Below the pieces are notes generated by a model, which searched no databases, was not told where the DNA came from, and saw only the letters and a list, made by a program, of their open reading frames with translations. This document shows, one piece after another, positions 1-9,500 of a stretch of DNA of 64,000 nt (the stretch's first letter is position 1; each line of letters begins with the position of its first letter). The position numbers were made by a program, and so were the translations under genes. Source of the stretch: Pseudomonas putida (GTDB taxonomy: Bacteria; Pseudomonadota; Gammaproteobacteria; Pseudomonadales; Pseudomonadaceae); contig NZ_MKZO01000012.1 of NCBI RefSeq assembly GCF_001941965.1, positions 310,001-374,000 of the forward strand, read 5' to 3'.

Positions 1-762
1 GGTGTCCAGCCCGGCCAGCACACTGGCGAACTTCTCGCGGCCGGCCACCGACTCGGGGTCCGGCATGGCCAGGGCGAAGGTCACTTCGGTGTTGTGCTCG
101 GAGGCCCCGTAGTTGGCCTCGCGCACCACGTAGGGAATCGCCAGCATGCGCGCCTTGGCGCTGGCCAGCAGGAAGTACACATGGCTGACTTCCAGCCACT
201 CGAAACTCAGTTCGTCGGGAATCTGCCGGGCCCAGTCCTGCAGCAGCGCGGTGCGGGTCACGGCGTAGAACGGCGGGATGAAGGCATAGAGGTAATCGAG
301 CACGCGCTGGCGCGGGTCGTCGCTGCCGAAGTCCTCGCGTTCGAGCTTCTTGTCACGGCGGTAGTAGCTGGTGAACCGGCCGGTCGCCAGGTACATCAGG
401 TTGTAGCCGTGGCACATGCCGTAGTCCGGGTTCGCCTCGAGGAAGTCCAGGGACTGCCCGATGCCATCGGCCAGGATGAAATCGTCATCGGCCGCGAGGA
501 CCACGTAGGGCGTTGTGACCAGGCCCAGGCCATGCTTGATCTTGGCCTGGAAGCCGCGGTAGTTGAACTGCGGCAGGTGCCGGTAATCGACGTTCGGGAA
601 GCGCGCGGCGATATCGCTGGCAGGCTCGGGCGACGAATCCAGGACCAGCAGCGTGCCGGGGAAGTCCTGGTAGTACTGCAGGGCACGACGCAGGAAGGCC
701 GGGCGCTTGTGGGTCAGCATGACCAGGGTGAACTGGGGATTCGGGGCAGTGCTTGCGTGCAT
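1..762 (-). CDS. Glycosyltransferase family 2, TIGR00180-like (3' end beyond window)
   Basis: From an ATG at 762 the frame stays open for 254 codons to the window edge, so the C-terminus is missing. The start FTLVMLTHKRP (residues 11-21), LLVLDSSP near 38 and the LAADDDF segment (acidic triad 92-94) are typical of GT-A fold family 2 glycosyltransferases, where the acidic cluster binds the nucleotide-sugar metal. The aromatic, Asp/Arg-rich stretch after the triad resembles TIGR00180-type enzymes. It is the last visible gene of the sugar operon running leftward from rfbF, so it probably transfers the sugar made by its neighbours. Donor and acceptor cannot be read from the sequence. Confidence 0.75.
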   Translation of the reverse strand, partial: MHASTAPNPQFTLVMLTHKRPAFLRRALQYYQDFPGTLLVLDSSPEPASDIAARFPNVDYRHLPQFNYRGFQAKIKHGLGLVTTPYVVLAADDDFILADGIGQSLDFLEANPDYGMCHGYNLMYLATGRFTSYYRRDKKLEREDFGSDDPRQRVLDYLYAFIPPFYAVTRTALLQDWARQIPDELSFEWLEVSHVYFLLASAKARMLAIPYVVREANYGASEHNTEVTFALAMPDPESVAGREKFASVLAGLDT

Positions 763-804
763 GGGGGTACCTGACAGGGAATTCTCGGTAAAGGTCGAAG
801 GGCT

Positions 805-1536
805 TCAGCGCACCCGGCGCAGATAACCGTCCCGCGCCACGGTGATCAGCAGCTTGTCCTGCATCTGCTGGTCGATCTCGAAGTCGCTGGTTTCCTTCAG
901 GTAGGCCCAGACCGCGGTTTTCGGGTTGTCACCGACGCCCCATGGACGATCCGGGAAGGCATCGGCCGGCATGTCCTCGACCACGGTGTCCATGACCACG
1001 CAGTAGCTGCCCTGCGACACCAGCGGCGCGTAGGCGCGCAGCTCGGCGAGCACGTGCTCGTGGGTGTGGTTGGAGTCCAGTACCACGATGACCTTCTTGC
1101 CCTCGGCCAGCGCGCGCACCTGCTCGATGATCGCCGGGTCGATGCTGGAACCCTGGATCATGCTGACGCGCTTGAACATCGGGTGGCTCTCGATGGCCTC
1201 GCGGTTGTGCGGGCGGATATCCAGGTCGATGCCCAGCACTTCGCCGTGGCCCTGCAATTCCAGCAGCGAGGCGTAGTAGAGGATCGAACCGCCGTGGGCG
1301 ATGCCGCACTCGATGACCAGGTCCGGCTTGACCTGCCAGATGATTTCCTGCATCGCCAGCATGTCCTGGGGCAGCTGGATGATCGGCCGGCCCATCCAGG
1401 AGAAGTGGTAGGTGTACTTGTGTTTGGCCGACTTGTTGTAGAAGTCCTGGGCCAGATCCTTGAGCTGCTCGTCCTGGCCCTGGGCGGCGATTCCGGCCTG
1501 GCATTCGGCTTCGAAGGCTTTGATAACGTCAGTCAT
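805..1536 (-). CDS. CmcI/cephalosporin-hydroxylase family SAM-dependent methyltransferase
   Basis: This 243-residue protein belongs to the CmcI ('cephalosporin hydroxylase') family, which also contains rhamnosyl O-methyltransferases. A Rossmann SAM-binding loop is visible as IECGIAHGGS (residues 75-84). A metal/catalytic LDSNHTHEHV segment lies near residue 150. I chose the ATG at 1536 (MTDVIKAF) because it lies 10 bp after the stop of the preceding epimerase gene; the upstream extension reads through that gene. In a sugar operon it most likely O-methylates a hexose hydroxyl. The hydroxylase name is historical. Confidence 0.75.
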   Translation of the reverse strand: MTDVIKAFEAECQAGIAAQGQDEQLKDLAQDFYNKSAKHKYTYHFSWMGRPIIQLPQDMLAMQEIIWQVKPDLVIECGIAHGGSILYYASLLELQGHGEVLGIDLDIRPHNREAIESHPMFKRVSMIQGSSIDPAIIEQVRALAEGKKVIVVLDSNHTHEHVLAELRAYAPLVSQGSYCVVMDTVVEDMPADAFPDRPWGVGDNPKTAVWAYLKETSDFEIDQQMQDKLLITVARDGYLRRVR

Positions 1537-1546
1537 GATGCAGTCT

Positions 1547-2425
1547 CTATGGAAAGTCTTTGGAAAGCGTTGCGTCTGCCAGCAACGCCTGCAGGCGCCG
1601 GGCATCACCCCAGAACGCCATCGGCTCGTGGGTCGGATAAGGGTAGTGACCGAGGTTCAGGGCAATCGCCGAATGCCGGGCGGCGCAATGGCGCTCCACC
1701 AGGCTACGAACCGCTATCGGCTGGCCGCTGCAAATGTTGACCACGCCGCTGAAATCCGCGTGCTGCAACAGGGTCGCGAGATGGCCGGCGGCGGTCTCGA
1801 TCGGCAGGAAGTCCCGCAGTTGCTCGCCACCGGACATGTCGAAGCGTTCCTGCCCGCCATCGATGGCCCGGTCCAGCGCCGCCAGCAAGCTGTTGGGGTT
1901 TTGCCCCTCGCCGTACAGGTAGAACAGGCGCGCCCACTGCAAGCGGAACGGCAACTGCTGGCGCAGGGTGTCGAGGAACAGGTGCAGGCTGTGCTTGGCC
2001 AGGCCGTAGGCGTTGGCAGGCCGGCAGTGCAGATCCTCGCCCAGCGGACCGCTCTGCATGCCGTACTCGAAGCAGGTACCGGTGACCTGCACCCGCCCTA
2101 CCCCGGCCTCGACGGCACGCTTGATGAAGGCGTAGTCGGCCATCAGGTTGTGTTCAAGGTGGAACAGGCCCTGGTAGTTGGGCAGGCCCGGCCAGGCCAG
2201 GTGGACCAGGGCGTCGATACCCTCGCACAGGGCGGCGACATCGGTGGCCGGGTCATGGATATCGGCCGCGACGAACTCGACCCGGTCGAACCACGGCAGG
2301 GCCCGCGCCGGTTCTTCACGCCGGGCGACTGCACGTACCTGGCAGCCCCGGTCCAGCAATGCGGCGACCAGATGCCGGCCGACGAAGCCGGTGGCGCCGG
2401 TGACCAGCACATTCAGAGCGCTCAC
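1547..2425 (-). CDS. NAD(P)-dependent sugar epimerase/dehydratase or 4-ketoreductase (extended SDR)
   Basis: Extended short-chain dehydrogenase of 292 residues. The glycine-rich dinucleotide loop GATGFVG is at residues 10-16, a TGT catalytic segment is near 115-117, and the catalytic YxxxK is Y140-K144. A GTG start at 2425 is favoured because it overlaps the preceding methyltransferase stop as GTGA (4 nt), a sign of translational coupling. It follows rfbF, rfbG, an rfbC-like gene and a C-methyltransferase, so reduction of the 4-keto group of a CDP-6-deoxyhexose is a reasonable role. Epimerase versus reductase cannot be decided from sequence alone. Confidence 0.75.
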   Translation of the reverse strand: MSALNVLVTGATGFVGRHLVAALLDRGCQVRAVARREEPARALPWFDRVEFVAADIHDPATDVAALCEGIDALVHLAWPGLPNYQGLFHLEHNLMADYAFIKRAVEAGVGRVQVTGTCFEYGMQSGPLGEDLHCRPANAYGLAKHSLHLFLDTLRQQLPFRLQWARLFYLYGEGQNPNSLLAALDRAIDGGQERFDMSGGEQLRDFLPIETAAGHLATLLQHADFSGVVNICSGQPIAVRSLVERHCAARHSAIALNLGHYPYPTHEPMAFWGDARRLQALLADATLSKDFP

Positions 2426-3645
2426 AGGACGGTCAGCTCTGGCACGGCGATCACGAAGCGTCCGCCCCACTCACGCACCAATGCCTGTTGCTCGCTGACT
2501 TCCTTGAGCAGGTTCCACGGCAGCACCAGCACGTAGTCAGGCTGCTCGATGGCCAGGCGCTCCGGCGCCACCACCGGAATGCGGCTGCCCGGGAGGAACT
2601 TGCCCTGCTTGTGCGGGTTGGCGTCGGCGACCCAGGCCAGCAGGTCTTCGCGTACACCGGCGTAGTTGAGCAGGGTATTGCCCTTGGCTGCGGCACCGTA
2701 GCCGACCACGCGCTTGCCCTCGGCTTTGGCCTGAAGCAGGAAGCGCAGCAAACCGTGCTTGATCCGCTCGGCCGCCGGAGCCAGGGTCGAGTAGAAGTCG
2801 GCACGGGTCACGCCGATCCTGTCTTCCATCTCCAGCAAGGCCTGAACCGCCGGCAGCAGGGTTTGCGGACCGCCGTCACGCTGGACGAAGACCCGCAACG
2901 AGCCACCATGGGTCGGCAGTTCCTGGACGTCGAAGATTTCCAGGCCGTTGCGCTGGCACAGGGTGCGCACCGCGGTCAGCGACAGGTAGGAATAATGCTC
3001 GTGGTACAGGGTGTCGAACTGGTTCTCGGCCATCAGGCTGAGCAGATGGGGGAACTCGAAGGTGGCCACGCCGGTGGGCTTGAGCAGCGTGGCAAAACCA
3101 CGGAGGAAATCGTTGGTATCCGGCACATGGGCGAGCACGTTGTTGGCCGCCATCAGGTCGGCGCTCCAGCCCTCCGCCACCAGTTGCGCGGCGCTCTGCT
3201 CGCCGAAGAACACCTCGCGGATCTCCAGGCCCTTGTCCCGCGCCGCCTGGGCGGTGCTGCGGGTTGGCTCGACACCGAGGCAGGGAATGCCGCGCCCGGC
3301 CACGTACTGCAACAAGTAGCCATCGTTGGCGGCAATCTCCACCACCCGGCTGTGCCCGTCCAGGCCGAAGCGCGCGCTCATCTCCTCGACGTACTGGCGG
3401 GCATGGGCCAGCCAGGAACTGGAGTAGGAGCTGAAATAGGCGTAGTCGGCATCGAACAGCGTGTCGGCGCGGGTGTAGTCCTCGGTCTGCACCAGCCAGC
3501 ACTGCTGGCAGACGCCGACCTTGAGCGGCACCCAGGCCTCGGCGGCGGCCAACTGGTCGGCACGCAGGTAGGCGTTGGAAGGCGGCGCGGTGCCCAGGTC
3601 AATCAGGGGCAGGCTCAGCGCTGCGCCACAGCCACGGCAATTCAT
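2422..3645 (-). CDS. Sugar C-methyltransferase (NovU/TylC3-like, zinc-binding N-terminus)
   Basis: The 407-residue protein has the three-part layout of NDP-hexose C-methyltransferases. An N-terminal zinc site has Cys3, Cys6, Cys46 and Cys49 (MNCRGC...CQQC). A central SAM-binding domain carries VVEIAANDGYLL near residue 100. A C-terminal domain with GYGAAAKGNTLLN follows. Such enzymes add a methyl group to carbon 3 of a 4-keto-6-deoxy sugar nucleotide, fitting the product of RfbG encoded just upstream. The start overlaps the rfbC-like stop as ATGA. The set points to a branched (C-methyl) deoxy sugar; the exact sugar is inference. Confidence 0.8.
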   Translation of the reverse strand: MNCRGCGAALSLPLIDLGTAPPSNAYLRADQLAAAEAWVPLKVGVCQQCWLVQTEDYTRADTLFDADYAYFSSYSSSWLAHARQYVEEMSARFGLDGHSRVVEIAANDGYLLQYVAGRGIPCLGVEPTRSTAQAARDKGLEIREVFFGEQSAAQLVAEGWSADLMAANNVLAHVPDTNDFLRGFATLLKPTGVATFEFPHLLSLMAENQFDTLYHEHYSYLSLTAVRTLCQRNGLEIFDVQELPTHGGSLRVFVQRDGGPQTLLPAVQALLEMEDRIGVTRADFYSTLAPAAERIKHGLLRFLLQAKAEGKRVVGYGAAAKGNTLLNYAGVREDLLAWVADANPHKQGKFLPGSRIPVVAPERLAIEQPDYVLVLPWNLLKEVSEQQALVREWGGRFVIAVPELTVL

Positions 3646-4202
3646 GCAGGCACTCCGGTGAAATGATGATCCAGCAAGGGATGGCTTTCATCCCGGGCCG
3701 ACAGATTCTTGACAGGCAGCGGCCAGGCAATCGCCAGGCGCGGGTCGTGCACCGACAGCCCGCCCTCGCGACCCGGCGCATAGTCGGCGCTGTGCAGGTA
3801 GAGCAGCTCGGCCTCCTCGCTCAGCACCTGGAAGCCGTGGGCGAAACCGGCGGGGATCAGCAGGCTGCGACCGTCACCTTCCTTGAGGTGTTCGGCATGC
3901 CAGTGCAGGAAGGTCGGCGAGCCGGCGCGCAGGTCCACCGCCACATCCCAGACCTCGCCACGCAGGCAGGTGATCAGCTTGGCTTCCGGCTGCTCGCCCT
4001 GCTGGTAGTGCAGGCCGCGGACCGAGCCTGCGCCGAGGGTGCGCGAGTGGTTGATCTGGCGGATATGGAACGGCGTACCGAGGCCGTCCAGGCTGCCTTC
4101 GCAGAACAGCCGGGAAAACTGCCCGCGGGCATCGCCATGGCGCTTGTGCTGCACGTTGAACAGGCCGGCCAGCGGCAGGGCCTGGAGTTGCAGGTCGCTC
4201 AC
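3642..4202 (-). CDS. rfbC: dTDP-4-dehydrorhamnose 3,5-epimerase family protein (RfbC/RmlC-like)
   Basis: A cupin-fold sugar epimerase of 186 residues. RmlC family marks are DARGQF near 25, the catalytic histidine in RGLHYQ (His65), PAGFAHGF near 118-124, and a tyrosine in LLYLHSADYAP near 141. A GTG start at 4202 overlaps the rfbG stop (GTGA), matching the coupling seen throughout this operon. Because its partners make a CDP-sugar rather than a dTDP-sugar, its substrate is probably CDP-4-keto-6-deoxyglucose or its C-methyl derivative, and it may epimerise only one position. Confidence 0.82.
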   Translation of the reverse strand: MSDLQLQALPLAGLFNVQHKRHGDARGQFSRLFCEGSLDGLGTPFHIRQINHSRTLGAGSVRGLHYQQGEQPEAKLITCLRGEVWDVAVDLRAGSPTFLHWHAEHLKEGDGRSLLIPAGFAHGFQVLSEEAELLYLHSADYAPGREGGLSVHDPRLAIAWPLPVKNLSARDESHPLLDHHFTGVPA

Positions 4203-5281
4203 GACAGCTCCGCGTACAGGTTCAACTGATCGAGGGTGACCGCGCGCAGGTCGTCGCCGCGCTTCCACGCCAGATGCCATTGCAGGGTGTGCTCCAGGCA
4301 TTCGCGCAGCGACCAGCGGGTGCGCCAGCCGAGCAATTGCCGGGCGCGGCCGCTGTCCAGGCGCAGCACGCCGGCTTCATGCAGGTCGCTTGGCTCGACG
4401 CGCATGCCCGGCGAATCCGGCCACTGCCGCGACAGGTGGGAGACCACATCGCCGACGCTGCACATATCGCCTTCGGCCGGACCGAAGTTCCACGCCCCGG
4501 AGAACGCCGGGCCTTCGGTGTACAAGCGGTGCGCCAGCAACAGGTAACCGGCCAGCGGCTCCAGGGCGTGCTGCCAGGGGCGCACGGCCTGTGGATAACG
4601 CAGGGTCACCGGGTGCCCGGCATCCCAGGCCTTGAGGACGTCGGGAATCAGCCGTTCGGCAGCGAAATCGCCACCGCCGAGCACGTTGCCGGCCCGCGCC
4701 GTGGCCAGGGCCAGACCGTGCTCGCCGTGGCTGGCCGGCGGGAAGAAGGATGCGGTATAGGACTGCGCCAGCAGCTCGCAACAGGCCTTGCTGCTGCTGT
4801 ACGGATCGTGGCCACCCAGCGCCTCGTTCTCACGGTATGGCCATGGCCATTCCTGGTTGGCGTAGACCTTGTCGGTGGTGACCAGCACCACCGCACGCAC
4901 GCCGCCGACCTGGCGGATCGCTTCGAGCAGGTTGAGGGTGCCCATCACGTTGCTGGAATAGGTGCCCAGCGGGTCGCGATAAGCCTCGCGTACCAGCGGT
5001 TGGGCGGCCAGGTGCAGGACGATTTCCGGCTGCGCCTCGGCGACCACTTCGAGCAGGGCGCCGAGGTCGCGCAGGTCGCCGCGGGCGTCCTTGATATCGC
5101 GACCGACCTGGGCCAGTTCATAGAGGTTCGGGCCCGCTTGCGGATCGAGGGCGAAGCCGGTGACTTCGGCGCCCATCTCGCGCAGCCAGAGGGCCAGCCA
5201 ACTGCCCTTGAAACCGGTATGGCCGGTCAGCAGGACGCGCTTGCCTTCCCAGAAATCGGCGTTCAGTCCCACTGTTTCCAT
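4199..5281 (-). CDS. rfbG: CDP-glucose 4,6-dehydratase
   Basis: A 360-residue extended SDR converting CDP-glucose to CDP-4-keto-6-deoxyglucose. It carries the NAD-binding loop GHTGFKG (residues 20-26), the VTTDKVY segment typical of sugar-nucleotide 4,6-dehydratases, and the catalytic YSSSK. The GFKGSWL motif and length are characteristic of RfbG. Its ATG at 5281 lies inside the last codons of rfbF (19-nt overlap), and its stop overlaps the next start, so expression is probably coupled. It makes the common intermediate for the methylating and reducing enzymes downstream. Confidence 0.92.
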   Translation of the reverse strand: METVGLNADFWEGKRVLLTGHTGFKGSWLALWLREMGAEVTGFALDPQAGPNLYELAQVGRDIKDARGDLRDLGALLEVVAEAQPEIVLHLAAQPLVREAYRDPLGTYSSNVMGTLNLLEAIRQVGGVRAVVLVTTDKVYANQEWPWPYRENEALGGHDPYSSSKACCELLAQSYTASFFPPASHGEHGLALATARAGNVLGGGDFAAERLIPDVLKAWDAGHPVTLRYPQAVRPWQHALEPLAGYLLLAHRLYTEGPAFSGAWNFGPAEGDMCSVGDVVSHLSRQWPDSPGMRVEPSDLHEAGVLRLDSGRARQLLGWRTRWSLRECLEHTLQWHLAWKRGDDLRAVTLDQLNLYAELS

Positions 5282-6036
5282 GGAGCCTCCCCACTCTGCC
5301 AGAGTTGTTCGAGATGGTTCTTGTCGCGCAGGGTATCCATCGGATGCCAGAAGCCATCGTGCTGGAAGGCGTTCAACTGGTCTTCGGACGCCAGTTGCGC
5401 CAGGGGCTCGGACTCCCAGGAGGTCTGGTCGTCGGCGATATAGGGCAGCACTTTGGGCGAGAGGACGAAGAAGCCGCCATTGATCCAGCCGCCGTCGCCG
5501 CGGGGTTTCTCGATGAAGCCGGTGACCTTGTCGCCGTCACGCTGCAGGGCGCCGTAGCGGCCGGGCGGCTGCACGGCGGTGACCGTGGCGAGCTTGCCGT
5601 GGGCCATGTGGAAGTCCACCAGGGCACCGATATTCAGGTCGGAAACGCCGTCACCGTAGGTGAAGCAGAAGGCCTTTTCGTCCTCGACATAGCGAGCGGC
5701 GCGGCGCAGGCGGCCACCGGTCATGGTTTCCTCGCCGGTGTCGATCAGGGTCACGCGCCACGGCTCGCTGTAGTTCTGGTGGACGTCCATGCGATTGGCA
5801 CGCATGTCGAAGGTGACGTCGGAGGTATGCAGGAAGTAGTTGGCGAAGAAATCCTTGATCGCGTAGCCCTTGTAGCCGAGGCAGATCACGAAGTCGTGGA
5901 TCCCGTGGGCCGAGTACTGCTTCATGATGTGCCAGAGAATTGGCTTCCCGCCGATTTCGATCATCGGCTTCGGCTTCAGGTGCGACTCCTCGCTGATGCG
6001 GGTGCCCAGTCCACCGGCCAGAATTACTGCCTTCAT
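5263..6036 (-). CDS. rfbF: Glucose-1-phosphate cytidylyltransferase
   Basis: A 257-residue nucleotidyltransferase making CDP-glucose from CTP and glucose-1-phosphate. The signature AGGLGTR (residues 7-13) and the downstream LKPKPM are the nucleotide- and phosphate-binding loops of sugar nucleotidylyltransferases. The length and [16 protein letters not shown] segment match RfbF. It is the first gene of a leftward operon. A good ribosome site (AAGGAC) sits 1-6 nt before the ATG. A sigma-54-like promoter lies about 60 bp upstream. It commits glucose to the CDP-deoxysugar pathway feeding glycosylation. Confidence 0.93.
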   Translation of the reverse strand: MKAVILAGGLGTRISEESHLKPKPMIEIGGKPILWHIMKQYSAHGIHDFVICLGYKGYAIKDFFANYFLHTSDVTFDMRANRMDVHQNYSEPWRVTLIDTGEETMTGGRLRRAARYVEDEKAFCFTYGDGVSDLNIGALVDFHMAHGKLATVTAVQPPGRYGALQRDGDKVTGFIEKPRGDGGWINGGFFVLSPKVLPYIADDQTSWESEPLAQLASEDQLNAFQHDGFWHPMDTLRDKNHLEQLWQSGEAPWKQWD

Positions 6037-6096
6037 GTCCTTCCCTCTCGTCGCGCCAGGCTACAGCGCGGGATTTATGGCGATGGGAGGGGGACT

Positions 6097-6112
6097 TGCA
6101 GGAAACGCGCCA
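6097..6112 (-). promoter_or_regulatory. Candidate sigma-54 promoter for rfbF operon
   Basis: On the minus strand the site reads TGGCGCG-N4-CTGCA. The GG and GC doublets have the required 12-bp spacing, with two departures from the TGGCACG-N4-TTGCA consensus. The predicted start would give a roughly 50-nt leader before rfbF. This would tie sugar synthesis to RpoN, as for the flagellar operons nearby. It is weaker than the flgB site. Confidence 0.4.
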
Positions 6113-6132
6113 GATTTGTAGCGACTTTTCGG

Positions 6133-6470
6133 GCCTCATCGCTGGCAAGCCAGCTCCCACAGCTCAACCGCGCCAGGCACAAATCCTGCGGCTGACTGAG
6201 GAACCTGTGGGAGCTGGCTTGCAAGCGATGAGGCCGGCACAGGCAATGCAAGTGCCCGCTCAGGCCAATCGCTGGCAACGCCAGCTCCCACAAGGTCCGT
6301 GTCGGGCGCAAATCCTATGGTCGACTCAGCTCCCACAAGGTCCGCGCCGGGCGCAAATCCTGTGGCCGACTCAGTAACCTGTGGGAGCCGGCGTTGCCGG
6401 CGATGAGGCCGGCACAGGCGATGCAAGTGTCAGCTCGGGCCAATCGCTGGCAAGCCAGCTCCCACAAGGT
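6133..6470. repeat. Cluster of at least six REP elements
   Basis: The rfbF-glycosyltransferase gap (6037-6533) is mostly REP sequence. Copies or part-copies of the GCTGGCAAGCCAGCTCCCAC type occur at about 6133-6162, 6204-6234, 6263-6293, 6327-6338, 6379-6410 and 6440-6468 in alternating orientation, separated by related spacers (for example GTCCGTGTCGGGC, seen twice). Some carry CGCCGGCAACGCCGG variants. I see no convincing gene here. Confidence 0.85.
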
Positions 6471-6533
6471 CCGTGTCGGGCACAAATCCTGTGACCGGCT
6501 CAGTACGGCAATAAGGCCATCAACAGCACCCCA

Positions 6534-9500
6534 TCACCCCGGCATCCAGCCGTCATACCAGACCTGCACATGCTCCGGCCGCAACACATAGTTGCGCATC
6601 ACCTCGTCATGCAACTGGTCACCCATGCGGTAGCTGGCCTCGGGGTCGGCCAGGTGCATGCGGATCGCCTCCAGCCATTCCTCGGTGGAGTTGCTCTTGA
6701 CCCGCGTACACGGCAGGTAGCCCCGATAGGCCGCGGTGTCGGTGACGATCACCGGATAGCCGCAGGCACCATACTCCAGCAGCCGCAGGTTGCTCTTGCA
6801 GTCGTTGAAGATGTGGAATTCCAGCGGCGCCAGCGCCAGGTCCAGGTTGAGGCTGGACAGCTTGGCCGGATAGGCACCCAGGCCCACCGGCGCGTGGAAC
6901 TCATGGATATACGGACGCAACGCCGGCGGGCACATGCCGAAAAAGACCCACTCCACTTCGTTGGCCAGGGTCTTGATCACCTCGGCAATCACTTCCAGGT
7001 CACCGGTGTGGCTGGTCCCGCCACCCCAGCCGACCCGCGGCTTGCTGGACGTGCGGCGCTGGGCACGGCGCCCGACCCAAAGCTCCTCGGCGAGCATGTT
7101 GGGCAGTACGCGGATGTCCTTGTGGGTATCGCTCAAGGCGTCGGCCAGCGGCTCGGTCGAGACGACGAGACGGTCACAACGGGCGATACCGCGACGCAAC
7201 GAGCCTTCGAGATCGCGCGGGGTGTGCTTGAGGTGGCCGTTCTTCTTCGGCACCTTGATCACGTAGTCGTCCAGCTCGTAGATCACGAAGCCCTTGGAAT
7301 ACGTCTTGAGCCGCTCGATCTCCTTGATGAAGCCTTCGGTGTAGCGCCCCTGCAGAATCGCCACGTCCGGCGCGCTGCGGGCCAGCTCGACGTTGCTGGG
7401 AATCTCGAAGTATTGCTGCTGGGTCACCCAGCCCGCCGCTTCCAGCTCGGTCAGCGGCTTGATCACCCGGTAATGCCCGACCGCGGTCTTGTTCATCGGC
7501 AAGGCGAGGATATGCGGCAGCGAACGGCCGACGAAAGGCATCCAGCCCTCCCTGAGCCCCGGCTCCAGGCGGAAAGCCGATTCCTTCAGCGACAGGTTGA
7601 CGTTGTACGCCGGGTCGCGGGCAATCATCGGCATCCACGCCTGCTGGAAGGCCTGGTGCTGCTCGACCAGTTGCACCTGGCGCTGCGCCTCCTCCTCCGC
7701 GTCCGGGGCCGGCCCGGCCGGGCGGTCCAGGACCAGGCGCGCGCGGGGCGTCCAGACACTGAGATAACCGGCCTGACGCATGCGCAGGCCCAGGTCGACA
7801 TCGCTGAACGCGATGCTGAAGGCGGCGTCATCGAGGCCGCCCAGTTCGAGGAACAGTTGCCTGCGCACCAGCAGGCAGTCGGCACCCAAGGCGGAATAGC
7901 TCTGCGCCACCTGCAACCGTTGCATATAGCCGCCGGCCTCGGTCGGCTCGCCCATGAACGGCGAATGGACCGCGCCGCGCAGGCCGAGAATGCCGCCGGC
8001 ATTGACCACCAGGCCGTGGGCGTTGATCAGTTCGCCGCCGACCATGCCGACCTCCGGGCGCTGGCCATGGGCAAGCAGTTCGTCCAGCCAGTGGCCATCG
8101 GTGACCACGGTGAAGACGTCGAGCATCAGCAGGTAGTCGCCCGCAGCTTCCCGGGCAGCCAGGTTCTGCTGGGCCGCGAAGGAGGTTTGCGCCTCCAGCG
8201 TCAACACCCGCAGGCGCGCCCCCATCTGCGCCATGGCCGCCAGCCAGGCACGGGATTCCTCGCGCTGGCTGGCATTGTCGATCACCAGCACCTCGTAGTT
8301 GGCGTACGCGGTGTTGCCGAACACGCTTTCCAGGCAGCGTTCGAGCGCTGCGACCTGGTCGCGGAAGCTGAACACCAGGGTCACCAGTGGCCGGGTCGGG
8401 TGCAGGTAGCGAATCTGGTTGATCGCACTGCCCGCCTCGTTTTCCAGGCGGTAATCGCGGCCCAGGCGCCGCAGATGCGCGTCCAGCACCCGAGGGTTTT
8501 CCGCAATCACCGCCGGCGAGGACAACCATGCGGCAAAGCCGAAGGCCGATTCCACCAGCACCTCGGGCACATGCTCGATCACCTGCGGACCGTGGCTTTC
8601 GACCAGGCGCCAGAGCAGGTCGTGGGGCGCCAGCTCCTGGTAACCACCAGCAAAACCGCCCGCCGCCAGGTAGTGGTCACGGGAGAAGGCCAGAGCGCGA
8701 CCGGTGAACGGATAAGCGCGCTGCAGATCGAGGTTGAAATCGGGCTTGAACACCGGCCCGCTGGAAACCCCTTCATCATCCAGACAGCCCTCGTCACCAT
8801 ACAGGCAGGCGATATCGCCGATCCGCACGATGCGCTCGGCCATCAGCATGAGGCTGAACTCGCTGAGACGATCACCCGCCCGCAGCAGATAGAACCAGTC
8901 GATGCCCTCCAGTTCGGGGAGCAGTTCGTTGAGCTGCTGCGCCCAGTCGTCGTGGAGCTGGCGACTGATCAGGCGTTCGTCGAGGTCCGCCGGCAGCCGG
9001 CCGGTGCCCAGCAACAGGGTACTGGCGGCGCCATAGCTTTGACGCTGAATGCTGCCGAGGGTGCGCTGGCGTGCCTGGCTGTCGCTCTCGGCGTCGAGCA
9101 CCACCACGGCGATGCGCGGACGCGATGGCCAGTGCTCGCTGAGGCGCATCAGGCGCGCCAGTACCAGCGGATCCTGACGGCAACCGAGCCACTCCTGGTA
9201 CAGCTCGCCGAAGGTATCGCTGTTGTTGCCGACATGGGATTCCTGGATCGCCTGCAGGCTACGCAGGACATGGACCAGGTACAGGTTTTCCCAAACCCGC
9301 TCGGCCCGCTGGCCGTCCACCGGCAGCACATGGATCCTGACCCAGCCGGAGAAGGTCTCGGTCGCTGGCGGACGCGCGGCGAACATGCTGCGCAGCCATT
9401 GCATTTCGGTGGCACGGGCCGTTTGCAGATCGGCCTGGCGGCTCAACTGGTCCGGATGGATGCGCTCGATGCAGTTGACCTGGGCGGTCACCGCCAGGTT

